Part shown: positions 41,101 through 50,139 of the stretch, piece by piece
How the letters are laid out: each line of letters opens with the position of its first letter
Position numbering within the stretch: the first letter of the stretch is position 1
NCBI GenBank assembly: GCA_933228895.1
Contig: OW121846.1
Location: 81,108,064 to 81,172,063, forward strand
DNA: 64,000 bases
DNA from: Platycnemis pennipes
Taxonomy: Eukaryota > Arthropoda > Insecta > Odonata > Platycnemididae
Direction of reading: 5' to 3'
Notes under the pieces: model-generated
What the model saw: the letters and a program-made list of their open reading frames with translations, nothing else
What the model was told of the DNA's origin: nothing
Databases searched by the model: none
Translations under genes and position numbers: made by a program

Positions 41101-44100
41101 AATCCGTCCCCTCCTAGTGCATTGGCCTCTAGAGCTTCCCCATAGGAGATCGTGGGCGTTAAAGTCACCCAATAAAATAAAGGGCCTTGGCAACTGTCGG
41201 ACAAGTGATTCGAGGTTGCTGCGAGTCACCGGTGCACCCTCCGGTAGGTACAGGTTGCATATGGTAAGTTTTTGAGGGGCATAAGTGGAAACGGCCACAG
41301 CCTGAAACGGAGTAGCGAGCTGAACTCGAGAGGTGTAAAGGGCCTCCCGGACAGCAATCGCCACTCCGCCATGTGCTCTCTGGCCGCTGAGGTCATCGAA
41401 CCTTTCAACATTAATTTTACAACTTTTATTTTTACAAAATTTTACAAAATTTTACAAAAATACAACTTTTAATTCACCTTTGTCCGATGCTTTAAAATGC
41501 GTCTCTTGGAGACATATAAACGAGGGGTTAAAATCACGGATTAAAATTGCAAGCTCCTCCTTATGTCGATAAAAACCATTACAGTTCCACTGTAATATAA
41601 AAGCCATAATTATACTAAATATATAAATAAATAAATAAAGTAAAAAATTAAAAGAATCAGCGCCGAATACGGTGCTTCTTCCCCTTTTGTCTGGCGAGGA
41701 GGACTTCAGTCTCTGAGGGACTGTCGTCCTCCTCCATCGACTCCTGTGGCACTAGCTTGGCTAGTCCGCTGGGGCCGGGGGATGGCGTCTTTTCGCGCTG
41801 TTTCAGCGCGACCACGGTGGTGCTTTTTGCTTGGTTCTTGTTTGGGGAACCATTCGAATTGATGGTGGATTTTTGTTTTTGTGCCGGATTTGTTGCCTTA
41901 GCCGGCTTGGCTACTTCCTTCAGTTCAGCTGTCGTATTATTATTGTTCCTATCGGTCTGAGTTCCTTGGGTGGTTTTCTTTACTGTTGCCACGGACGCAA
42001 AGGATTTAGAAAAGGTCGGTGCTACAAGGGCCCTGAACCTTTTCCGTGCCTCAAAGTAAGTTACTTTCTCCACTGTCTTTATCTCCATGACCTTTCGCTC
42101 TTCTACCATTTTCGGACACATGCGAGAATACGCTGGATGCGTACCCTCGCAGTTCACGCAGCGTGGGTCTTTGGTACATTCCGCACCCTCATGCTCCTCC
42201 AGGCCGCAGCGCGGGCAGGTGGCCTTGCCCTCACATCGCGTTGCGATGTGGCCGAAGCACTGGCACTGGAAGCAGCGCATGGGCGCCGGTATGAATGGCC
42301 GCACTGGTACCGATTCATACCCGACGAAAACCTTGTCGGGGAGACTGTCACGTGCAAACGTTAACACGACCGAGGTAGTGTTAACTACTTCGCCGTCGCG
42401 CTTCGTTGTAAGTCGACGAGCATCAATTACTCCCTGAGAAGCCATCTCTCTCTTGATCTCGTCGACTTCAACGTACAGCAAGTCGTAATGGGAGATTACT
42501 CCCCGACTGGTGTTGAGGGTGCGGTGTACCTCTACCATTACTGGAATGTCATGGAGACTTTTCATGGACAGTAACTTGTCACTTTGCTGCGGAGTTGCCG
42601 TTTCTATCAGTAGAGATCCATCTCGCAGCTTTTTTGCAGACCTTAGATCCCCAGGCACTGCAGCCGACAGTACTTTTCGAATGAGAAAGGGGGACACTCG
42701 CTTAAGTGTCTCCCCTTCTTTTAAACACTTCATCACCAAAACCGCCTAGAGGCGGACGAAACAGTATCTCCCCCACCCGTATCCGGGCGGGATCTCTTAA
42801 TTGGTGGTTGGTTTTTAACCTCCATGCCAATAATAGATTCTTCCCCCGAGTTCCCCACCCACCACGGAGCCACATATTCGGGACGCCGCACCGCAAACCG
42901 GTGCGGTCGCCAGGGCTACCCGAGGGATATAGCACCCTAGAGGTGGTTGCCTGTTTCGGGTTGGATCTTCGATGCACGGGCCCACCAAACCCGTACATCT
43001 CCGACCGCCCTACGCAGACCCCCACCTCCCTGGCACTCGCCACCGAACGTATCGGAAGCCGATTGACCGGGAGTGGCTAGCTCCCGGCCGCCCGTTTACA
43101 GTGAATCCGGGGCCAAAGAGGGGTATTGGCCCGTAGTCCATACCGGGCATCCGACACCCGGCTGGGAACCACGGACCTCACCCTCCAGGATCCCCTTCTC
43201 CTCCTTACGGGTCTCCGCACACGGCAAACATGCGGGTGGATCGCAAGCCAGGTGGTGTGGCCGCACACAGACAGTTGACCCACAACACTGTCCGGGCTCA
43301 ACCCTTGCTGGCACGGGGTTTGTTTTCGGGGTGTTCTCCCCGCCCTTTTAGTCGCCTCTTACGACAAGCAGGGATACTGCGGGAGTATTCTCAATCCCCC
43401 TACCCGCAGGGGGGCCCCGCTTCCGCGTAAATACTCAGGACAGGTGAAGTTCTGAAGGCCCCAGTGGCTAGCTGTAGTCCAGAATTATGCACGGTAGACA
43501 AGGGTTTCATGTGTGAATCACGTGCAGAAGAGTACGCTACGCATCCGTAGTCCAACCGAGAGCGCACTAGAGATCGGTACAAAAAAATCATTGTAGTACG
43601 ATCCGCACCCCATGATGAATGCATTAGAAACCGCAGAATATTTAAAACCTTCGAGCATCTGTCTTTTAAAACTTTAAAATGCTCGCGCCAGGTCAAGCGT
43701 TAGTCCATGACCACCCCAAGGAGTAGTAGTAGTATTTGGTGTTTTGGGTGCGTCGACAGCTGAGGTCATTTTGCACCACTCTCATCCATGGGTGAATAAA
43801 ATTTACGTAATATAGTATTTCCCTCAGTTATATATATGTGTGATAACATGTGCAGGTCGTGGTCTAATGCAAAGATTTTATAGTTTATTGAAAATATCAA
43901 TGTCTTTTCAAAAAGCAATTATCCGGGTCAGACTCTCCGGAGAATCACCTAGAATAGTTTCTAAGGTCCCGTTAACCTTGTGTTTCTCCCTAGAAGAATG
44001 GTATTTATCACACTCTATCAGGATGTGTCGCACACTAAGAGGGGAGTCGCAATCACCACACCGAGGTGATAACTTCTCTTCGGTGAAGAGGTATGAGTGA

Positions 44101-45128
44101 GTCAAGGCAGTTTGCCCTATTCTCAGGCGAGTAATTGCGACTTCTTCCCTCCGGGTACTCCTTACGGAGGAGGGCCACGCTACCGGTTTGATACCCCGAA
44201 GTTTATTATTCGTTAGCCCCACACGTTGCTCGGACGCATCCCTTGCTGACACGGGGGTTTGTTTTCGAGGTTTTCTCCCCGCCCTTTTAGTCGCGTCTTA
44301 CGACAAGCAGGGATACTGCGGGAGTATTCTCAATTTCCCTACCCGCAGGGGTGTTGATAAATTATTTCTTTGTTTATTCATTATTAACATTTTCCCAGGT
44401 GAAGGAGTTATCATTAGCTGGAGGAATAACAGAAGTGCACACGGTTAGAAATATAATGCGGAAAATGTTCACGAATGATGTGTGCAAGGAATATAGTTGC
44501 TGCGGGAAGAAGGGGAAAAAAGTTTATCTTGTCTGCCAGTGTATGGCTGTATTGAAAGTAAGTAGTGGTTCTCGTCATTGTAGTGGAAATTTTAGAACAT
44601 GGTTCAGGTTATGCATATTAGTGGTCTGAAGGACAGTTTTCTGTTCCTACTTTGTCATTACATACACATTTTGAGTAGCTTTACTGGATTATTGGATTTT
44701 GTATTATCATTATTATTATTCATTCTTCCTCAAACTATGTTGTAAATGCTCATTGCTCACAATGTTCCGTGAAAAATAATTTTCTACATCCAGCATCCTT
44801 TGCTAATTTGGCACAATTTTGCACTTGCACATAGGTAGTGGGGTAATGTGAAAGCTACTTTGAGAGTTCAAACTATTTTTAATATTTTAATGATCCAAGC
44901 AAATTGATAAGTAATTATATTTTCAAATTAAAATAAGCTGATTAGCTAAAGACGAGTCGCAATAATTTTTGATTCATTTATATTATCTCAACAGGAGCAG
45001 TGCGGAAATGTTTCCCGGAGGTGACAGATGGAAGTCTTCGCCATTTAACTGGGCGCTACCTGACTGGCGCGAGTGACCGGGAAGGAGGGAGAAAAGCAAG
45101 AATTATTAATCGAGAACAAAATATATAA
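35123..45128 (+). CDS. DUF4806-type protein gene, five exons, one intron filled with LINEs
   Basis: Exons were inferred from splice sites and frame: 35123-35327, 35727-36011, 36095-36315, 44399-44557 or 44561, and 44995-45128. All junction phases agree except exon 4: the consensus donor GTAAGT at 44558 breaks the frame, whereas GTAGTG at 44562 keeps it, giving about 335 residues. Exon 1 has WVAKCGKKVLWPTKM. Exon 2 is a Ser/Glu/Lys-rich linker. Exon 3 has a short coiled-coil-like heptad run (LKEIHALKHEVKSLKALV). Exons 3-5 read CAELGKESCRENL, VKELSLAGGITEVHTVRNIM, RKMFTNDV, then AVRKCFPEVTDG, which is the layout of the DUF4806 domain of arthropod proteins. Function is unknown. It lies 156 nt downstream of the Tnp2-like gene on the same strand; the ATG follows an acceptor (TTTTTACAG), so an upstream exon may exist. 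Confidence 0.75.
36393..36423 (-). other. Conserved 3'-terminal hairpin of LINE H
   Basis: GGTGCGTCGACGGC...TTTTGCACC next to a GTAGTAGTAGTAG tail. Confidence 0.75.
36511..37699 (-). pseudogene. LINE H ORF2 fragment (RNase H)
   Basis: Reads MLTCNYVAKILSAKNHPC, then RNase H (VFTDGSKSGTSCGC, VFTAELTAIKLAL, ICTDSASALKSI, WIPGHMGIGGNEKADAAAKE), and then the CDDC...H...C knuckle to a stop at 36511. A 14-bp tandem duplication GTGACGGCGACCTC (about 36764-36791) shifts the frame between the RNase H and knuckle regions. The upstream RT codons continue to the right of LINE I at 43415. Confidence 0.88.
37722..37751 (-). other. 3'-terminal hairpin of LINE I
   Basis: GGTGCTTCGACAGCG...CATTCGCACC, a TTCGAC variant as in copy D. 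Confidence 0.7.
37863..41607 (-). pseudogene. LINE I ORF2 (frameshifted endonuclease-RT-RNase H)
   Basis: The largest open part, 37863-40769 (968 residues), holds RT (GFRRGRSTIDH, FFDLEKAYDR, GVPQGSVLS, FVDDLAIF), RNase H (VFTDGSKSESACAC, VYTAELYAIRMAL, VCSDSMSALQ, VPGHMGIAGNEKAD) and the CDRC...H...C knuckle, ending LFNKI. The endonuclease part is in another frame at 40762-41364 (GDFNAHD, SDHFPI), so a frameshift lies near 40765. Further upstream about 43 bp of TTTTACAAAA-type repeat expansion at 41414-41472 separates it from the N-terminus, which starts at 41607 (FYRHKEELAILIRDFNPS). Confidence 0.88.
41414..41472. repeat. AT-rich short repeat expansion inside LINE I
   Basis: Repeats of TTTTACAAAA occupy a place where copy D has a shorter A/T-rich coding stretch. 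The net gain is about 43 bp and it disrupts the endonuclease frame. Confidence 0.75.
41657..42825 (-). pseudogene. LINE I ORF1 (Gag) with N-terminal frameshift
   Basis: The ATG at 42823-42825 starts MEVKNQPPIKRSRPDTGGG as in other copies. Near 42746 one T is lost where other copies read RRFLVMKC, so the frame runs into TGA. The remaining 360 codons to 41657 are open, with knuckles CFQCQCFGHIATRC, CPRCGLEEHEGAEC and CVNCEGTHPAYSRMC, and the acidic SMEEDDSPSETEVLLARQK motif. The first knuckle has Cys in place of the usual Lys/Arg after CFQCQ. Confidence 0.88.
42826..43414 (-). other. 5' UTR of LINE I with terminal hairpin
   Basis: A GC-rich leader like those of B and D, with the CTGCGGG...CCCGCAG hairpin at 43377-43409, directly followed by the target duplication in copy H. 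Confidence 0.8.
43415..43722 (-). pseudogene. LINE H RT fragment right of LINE I
   Basis: Continues the RT of copy H: LTWREHFKVLKDRCSKVLNI, LRFLMHSSWGADRTTMIF, YRSLVRSRLDYGCVAYSSAR and FRTSPVLSIYAEAG, joining in frame to the part left of LINE I. A stop (TAA) interrupts LGVVMD-xRLTW near 43700. It ends where the tail of LINE J begins. Confidence 0.85.
43723..44240 (-). mobile_element. LINE copy J (5'-truncated) inside H
   Basis: A (CTA)n tail (GTAGTAGTAGTA) at 43723, the hairpin 43747-43777 (GGTGCGTCGACAGC...TTTTGCACC), then the ORF2 C-terminus: NNKLRGIKPVAWPSSVRS, TRREEVAITRLRIGQTALTH, CGDC-x8-H-x4-C and TLETILGDSPE. It breaks off near 44230 and abuts the first about 110 nt of copy H's 5' UTR. 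No target duplication could be found at its borders. Confidence 0.82.
44241..44353 (-). other. 5' end of LINE H (start of 5' UTR)
   Basis: The first about 110 nt of the element with the CTGCGGG...CCCGCAG hairpin at 44316-44348, followed by the H target duplication. It should be followed on the element strand by the rest of the 5' UTR and Gag, but these are absent. Confidence 0.82.
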
Positions 45129-45548
45129 TAATTTATTTTTTGTTGAATGTATTTACTAAATTTGTAAATTCCTATCAATTTTAATAAATTACATTATTTG
45201 TCTTAAAACTAAATTATTTTCCTTAGAATTGATATAACTTTAACTTAAGGTTCCCTGCTAACGTGTAAGTGGACATAGTTATTTGGATTCTGATATGCAT
45301 GGGTCTCTGACAACTGTTTTGGTTTGGATATCGATTTGATTAAAATCACTTCCCTTTGATTTATCCTCTCACCAGCATTTACAATCACTTATGTTCTCAA
45401 TAGTTACACAGAATTAATTAATTTCATCTAATTCCATACATATTATCATGCTTCTAGTAATTGGTGATCCGAATTCGTCTTTCATAACTGAATTATTTCG
45501 ACGATTGTTTGTGGACTACGTATAATTTCTATATGCTGCACCTAGCAT
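45129..45548. other. AT-rich 3' flank of the DUF4806 gene
   Basis: No gene is supported. Several AATAAA-like sequences occur soon after the stop (for example around 45182), which would allow polyadenylation of the DUF4806 transcript. Confidence 0.5.
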
Positions 45549-46259
45549 ATGAAACTTCATCCAGAGGATCAGAAATACACAGCATTTAGGCATAGATCTG
45601 TTTCTTATGTATTTCAGCGCGTGCCTTATGGGATGAAGACGAGTGGGGCAGCGATGATTAGGTGTTTAGACGCTGTAGTGGGCCCCGAGGCCACGTCTTT
45701 TGCGACCTTGTATGTAGATGACGTATTAATATCATCTCCTAATTTTGATAAGCATTTGGAACATTTAGAATACAAAGTGTGGGTACCTAAGGATTTATGG
45801 GTAAAATTAGTGCCATGGATCAATAAATGGTTCAATGAAATTTGCCATGAGAGTACAGGGTTAACACCAGTAGAGGTTCATGTCGGTCATAAACCCTCAC
45901 GCGAGGATGATGATTTAATAAATATACCCGGTCAAGCCGCGGAATCTCGCGAAAATCTGACGCGTATAGTGCTCTGGAAATTGGATGAAGCGGGTCATAG
46001 GAGGAAGCAAAAACAAAGGGGAAAAACTTATTCTTTCCGTGTCGGTGATTGCGTGTTGCTCAAGACACCGCGTCCATCTGACACGCGACAAAATTTATTT
46101 CATAAGTTTTTCCATTTATATACTGGCCCATTCCGTATTTCCCGATTTGCGGGACCCAATGCTTGTTACCTTGAGGACAATTCTAGGGGTGAAATTGGGA
46201 TTTTTAATTTTGGGAATTTGAGGCCCTACTATTATCCACCAACCCCCGATCAGTGTTAA
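45549..46259 (+). pseudogene. Ty3/gypsy pol fragment: RT joined to integrase C-terminus
   Basis: An open frame of about 236 codons. The first part is RT: FQRVPYGMKTSGAAMIRCLD and the catalytic YVDDVLISSPNFDKHLEHLE. It then jumps to the integrase C-terminal region: INKWFNEICHESTGLTPVEV, a KQKQRGKTYSFRVGDCVLL module, YTGPFRISRFAGPNACYL, ending before a TAA. The RNase H, integrase zinc finger and DDE core are missing, so this is an internally deleted Ty3/gypsy pol. The codon just before the first Met also fits RT, so the true left end is not defined. Confidence 0.85.
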
Positions 46260-46391
46260 TGCCCGTGGGGATGGTTGGGGTTGATTAATTTCGGCAGAGG
46301 TTTGTTGATTTTGTTTTGTTGACGTGAGTTTGATTTTTTTTCTTTCATAAACCTAAAAAATGGGATTTTTCCACCCATAGTTAAGTTTGGT

Positions 46392-47330
46392 GGGGGGGTA
46401 CTGTAAGGCTTATTTATGTTAATATGTGTTCTTTTGTATGGTTACGTAAGCAAGTGCGCCCGGAGACGAGTGATCTTAGTGCAAAGGGTATACACCATGT
46501 CGCTGCCGTCGGGGCGTCTAGCAGACGACCCCGCGCAGTGCATCATGGGCATTTTCTGAAGAGAATAAAAGGCCGAGCAGTGACTCAACGAGGGTCATTA
46601 TGGGTCATAATCGGTCATAATCGGGCAGAATCGAGCAGAACCGGTCAGAATCAGAGTGCTTATTACTAGAGCATTCGGGAGTTCCCAGTGAAGCAGACCA
46701 AGGAAGCACGTCGAACAAAGGAGACGGAGGGTGCGCGAACACGGGAGTGCTAGCAAGGAAAGACGCCGTCCGAGAGTGAATTGGGTCACCGAAAGAGAAG
46801 TTCCTGCCGCTGCATAAGCTATTTGCCGTCGGCCCGGCTACGAACTGTCATCGCCTGATACCACCTCTCAGAAGACCGCGTAAGCTATCCCCGGGAAGTG
46901 ATCCCGCCCCCCTTTTTGCTCACATACGCTCGTCCCGATTGTTAACTCTAGTGCTTTGGGAGAAAGTCGCGTTCGTATTCCCGTGATTGTGAACGGGGAG
47001 AGAGGCGAACAGCCCACATGACTTTTCACCAGGGAACTTTTAACTGAAGAGACAAGTGCTAATGATTATAATTTCACTGTATGGTATCTGAATAACTGCA
47101 TTTCAACATATTAATTATTATTGCATAAGGTTTCGCATTTATTGTATTAGGGTATTTGAAGTTGGTGTCTGACTACAAGGTGAATTATGTTATTTAGTCC
47201 TCTCTGAATGTAGTGTTTTCAATTGGTGTGATTGAAATTGTTAAATCCCTTCAGGGTCAAGTCAGAAAAAGGGTATTTATTTAATTTTTAGGGTTTATTT
47301 GGTATTTGTGTTCTTTTTGTTGAATTAAAT
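46392..47330 (+). repeat. Putative polypurine tract and LTR of the gypsy element
   Basis: Downstream of the integrase end, GGTGGGGGGG (46389-46398) looks like a polypurine tract. It is followed by TACTGTAAGGC, which may start an LTR at about 46402. The right LTR border cannot be fixed because no second copy is present in the window. No ORF is supported here. Confidence 0.4.
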
Positions 47331-47830
47331 TGTTTGTGTAAAATCATAAGACTGCCTTGCACGCTGTCATTGGTGGGGGGGCCACGTCACCTCTCCCGAC
47401 GATCCTTCTTCGTTACCTCCATCTTTACAGGATCTTTTGGCGGACTTAAACGGCGCTGGACGCCAGAAATCACACCAGCCCTTCTCTGGTCTTGGGGGTT
47501 GGTGGTGGTAAGTTCTATTAGGGCCTCTAAGCCAGAGAAAAAAAATTACGTGTGCGCCGGACCTCATCAATTTACCCTCATCCGCGCGTGTCATTGTGGG
47601 GACGGTGGGAGGGGGGTAACAAGCCAGGCAGGTGGGACCAGCACAATATATAAAAAAATAAAATAAAAAAAATAAATTCTATTTTTTTTTATATTTTTTC
47701 TCTCGAGTACAATGACTTTTGCTACAAATACACTATTTGATGAGCATAGTTTGCCCTTTTTAATTCACTCATTTCCATCCTCATGAGGATTTAAATGATT
47801 ACTTGAACTATTTTTCCTTGGGAAGGAATT
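47331..47830. other. Probable leader region of gypsy-type element, no gene recognised
   Basis: Non-coding by inspection. It has a GC-rich patch (47370-47640) and then an A/T-rich stretch. It could be the untranslated leader that follows the LTR of a second, truncated gypsy copy. Confidence 0.35.
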
Positions 47831-47839
47831 ATTCCTAGC

Positions 47840-48385
47840 CCCTCATCTAAAAGTTCAGTGTTTGCAAGGTGTTCCCGTCCAAGTTTTCAGGTCTACTAAT
47901 GTGTGTGCCCACCAGGGACAGTAGTGTTGCCTTTGATTGTTGCTCGGGTAATCACCCCTTTGTTCCTTTGATGGGAAGGGAGCGATTGGATGTTAAAATC
48001 CAAATGGAGAAAGGCATTACGTATTAAGCCTGAAGATGCCGTAGTTAAGGCGGTAAAGCAATGTGTTTTCTCTGAGGACATGTTGGTATTAAAACAAAAG
48101 TACCTCAATGTGTTCCTTAGTGATAAAGGATCAACTATTGTACGGTTTACAGCCAAATTAGAACTTAAGCCAGGTTGTGAAAATTAAACCTTTTTTAGTG
48201 CCATATATGAAATCCCTTATGGATTGAGACCACAAATTGTGGAGAAATTGCGTAGAGGTATACAGAAAGGAAAGTATGTACCTGTGAGTGTCTCCAACTT
48301 TACGTCTTCCATTTGGGCAGTTCCTAAACCAAATTCAAGAGGCTACGGAATCGTCGTAGATGATAAGACGACCCTCAACCCAGGG
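47840..48385 (+). pseudogene. Ty3/gypsy protease-RT start fragment
   Basis: A decayed fragment with several frameshifts. Readable pieces include LGREWLDVKIQMEKG, then PYGLRPQIVEKLRRGIQKGK, YVPVSVSNFTSSIWAVPKPN and GIVVDDKTTLNP. This matches the segment before and at the RT start of Ty3/gypsy elements (V-E-LxxGxxxPVxxSxxxxPIxxVxKxxG). It stops abruptly at 48385. Confidence 0.7.
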
Positions 48386-48677
48386 CCGGTTCTAGGCCCA
48401 AGCGACACGCGATCGCTTGGGACGCCGAGCTGAGAGGGGCGCCAAAGCGTGATAAAAGAATGAAAATACCCTGTAATTTTTTGCAAATATACAATAAGTG
48501 AAAAACAAAATTTTAACCATGTTTATGGCACTAATAGGGATACTATACGTGCGTTTCGCGAAAGAGCAAGCACTCGGCAACGAAGAATTAACTATCTGTA
48601 GATTTCTTCAACGTCACAGGCTCAACTTGGTGGAAATTCGTAGTCATTAATAAAGAATATGTTGTAACATCCTACAA

Positions 48678-48761
48678 GATTTATTAAGTATACAACTGGT
48701 TTCACCGCATAGGCACCAGAGATGTCGCCTATGCAATGAAACGGTCGTATACTAAATAATC
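48678..48761. repeat. Imperfect inverted repeat, about 35-nt arms
   Basis: GATTTATTAAGTATAC...GGTTTCACCGCATAGGC (48678-48714) is inverted at 48727-48761 with several mismatches around a 12-nt loop. It would form a long hairpin. A small perfect stem CCCAAGCG...CGCTTGGG lies nearby at about 48397-48421. Confidence 0.65.
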
Positions 48762-49053
48762 TCGATGTACAAGTTACAAAGTAATCTTTATTACAAAACT
48801 GCGCCCCCTCTACAGCTCGCGCGCCGCGGCGGGCGGAGCGTTCCGCGCCCCTCTACCAATGTTGCCATCAAAATGTACTGGCGTTGACTTATCACTGTCG
48901 AAAGAAAAAAACAACGACGCAGTATTTCAGTTAATGTTGTGGAGAGCTCTTGTTCGGTGAGCGTGTTACCTTACCAATTTACATTGGGTGTATTTTTCGG
49001 GTGCGTTTGAGCATTTCAGTTTTTTATCACTACCTTTAATGCACTAACGAAAA

Positions 49054-50131
49054 TGTCTCTGACAAAAAGAAATCGTCCGGGTCGTTTTCTCGAAAAAGAA
49101 GAGCGCAAGAAATTGAAGAAATTTAGAAGAAAGCTAAGGCGATGAAAATTTTTCTAACACAGCCATCTGCAAGCATCGAACCATCTAACAGGGCAACACT
49201 GAGCTCAGGTGATGATAGAGCAACTACAACTGTCTCTTCAAGAGTCGAAGCTATACCATTACAAGGAGGAACTTATTTTATTTGTTCATCGCTAATTTGT
49301 TACCAAACTTATATTCTGGTTTGTATTTTTTAAATCAAATAAAATTTTAATGAATACTTTTTAATTTTACAATTATAAAAACCAGCAGATGAGTTGCCAC
49401 CAAATTTGCGAAATTCTATGGTATCATTACTCATGGTAGGTCACGAGAACTATTTTGTTACTTATGAGTAAGGATGAATAAATCATGTTTCTTTGTTTTT
49501 ATCGTACAAAACAGTCCCCGATAGAAATAGAAACGGAATGCGGCAGTGTCAGTGACCTGATTGGGATGTCACAATGTGCCGAACCAAATGATAATCTAGA
49601 TGTATCCAATCCTCTTGCTTTGACAAAGTTACGGTAGTTTTCAAAGCATACCTACATCAATAAGTTGTATTTAATATTTGAAAACTTACGTCTTGTATTG
49701 TAATAGTAGGAAGAACCACCGGCCGCGCCTATTGTTGACTTGTCAACTGATGATTGCGGAAAATGGCCTGATAAAATTACTGATGGCGTGCGAAAAACAA
49801 TTGTAGAAAGCGGTCCTTATGAAGTAGCTGATGCTGAATTTTCTGTCGATAATACTGGTAGAATATTTACTCCGGCAAACTATAAAAGAAAATTATCTAA
49901 CGGGGAAGAAATCCGCAGAGAGTGGCTGATTTATTCTGTTTCAAAAATTTCAATTTTTTGTTATTGTTGTAAACTTTTTCGTGCTTTAAGTATCTCACTT
50001 TCTGGCACATCCGGATTTTAAGACTGGCGAAATATGTCCGGATTTCCCGCCCAACACGAGAAATCCCCTAGCCATTTGAAAAGCATGCCAATGATGGCAA
50101 GAATTACATCTGCGTTTGCGAACAGTTGATG
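49054..50131 (+). pseudogene. hAT transposase (TTF zinc finger/DUF4371 type), left part
   Basis: Readable parts are MSLTKRNR with a frameshift into SGSFSRKRRAQEIEEI, a stop, then KAMKIFLTQPSASIEPSNRA. A second block is IEIETECGSVSDLIGMSQ (about 49520-49634) and a third, from about 49709, is EEPPAAPIVDLSTDDCGKWP, SGPYEVADAEFSVDNTGRIF and CYCCKLF. These are the hallmarks of TTF-type zinc-finger hAT transposases of the ZMYM/DUF4371 kind, here probably spread over three exons. One extra T near 50018 shifts the frame after TSGF. The frame then runs to ELHLRLRTVDDAN, where the P-like element interrupts. Confidence 0.85.
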
Positions 50132-50139
50132 ATGCAAAC
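50132..50139. repeat. 8-bp target duplication of the P-like transposon, left copy
   Basis: ATGCAAAC at 50132-50139 and 54607-54614. Removing the element and one copy restores the hAT frame LRTVDDAN|QRLIHADSEHYY. Confidence 0.93.

Larger units (their letters stand above)
37700..43414 (-). mobile_element. LINE copy I (full length, ORFs frameshifted)
   Basis: A 5,715-bp element inserted in copy H with an 11-bp target duplication CCCCGCTTCCG at 37689-37699 and 43415-43425. Its 3' end has only a degenerate tail (TAGAGTAGAATTTG), then the hairpin 37722-37751. ORF2 spans 37863-41607 and Gag 41657-42825, each broken. The 5' hairpin lies at 43377-43409. Confidence 0.94.
36370..44353 (-). mobile_element. 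LINE copy H (interrupted by I and J, internally deleted)
   Basis: The outermost LINE in the DUF4806 intron. It is flanked by a perfect 13-bp target duplication TTGATAAATTATT at 36357-36369 and 44354-44366. Its own parts are the 3' end and RNase H 36370-37699, an RT piece 43415-43722, and only the first about 110 nt of the 5' UTR at 44241-44353. The rest of the 5' UTR, Gag, the endonuclease and most of RT are missing. The (CTA)n tail and terminal hairpin are at 36370-36423. Confidence 0.93.

Noticed and set aside
45549..46259. Retroviral env or infectious retrovirus
   Set aside because: Only RT and integrase C-terminal remains are present; no envelope ORF was seen.
48050..48190. Independent host gene
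   Set aside because: The reading frame fits the decayed segment before the Ty3/gypsy RT and has no splice structure.
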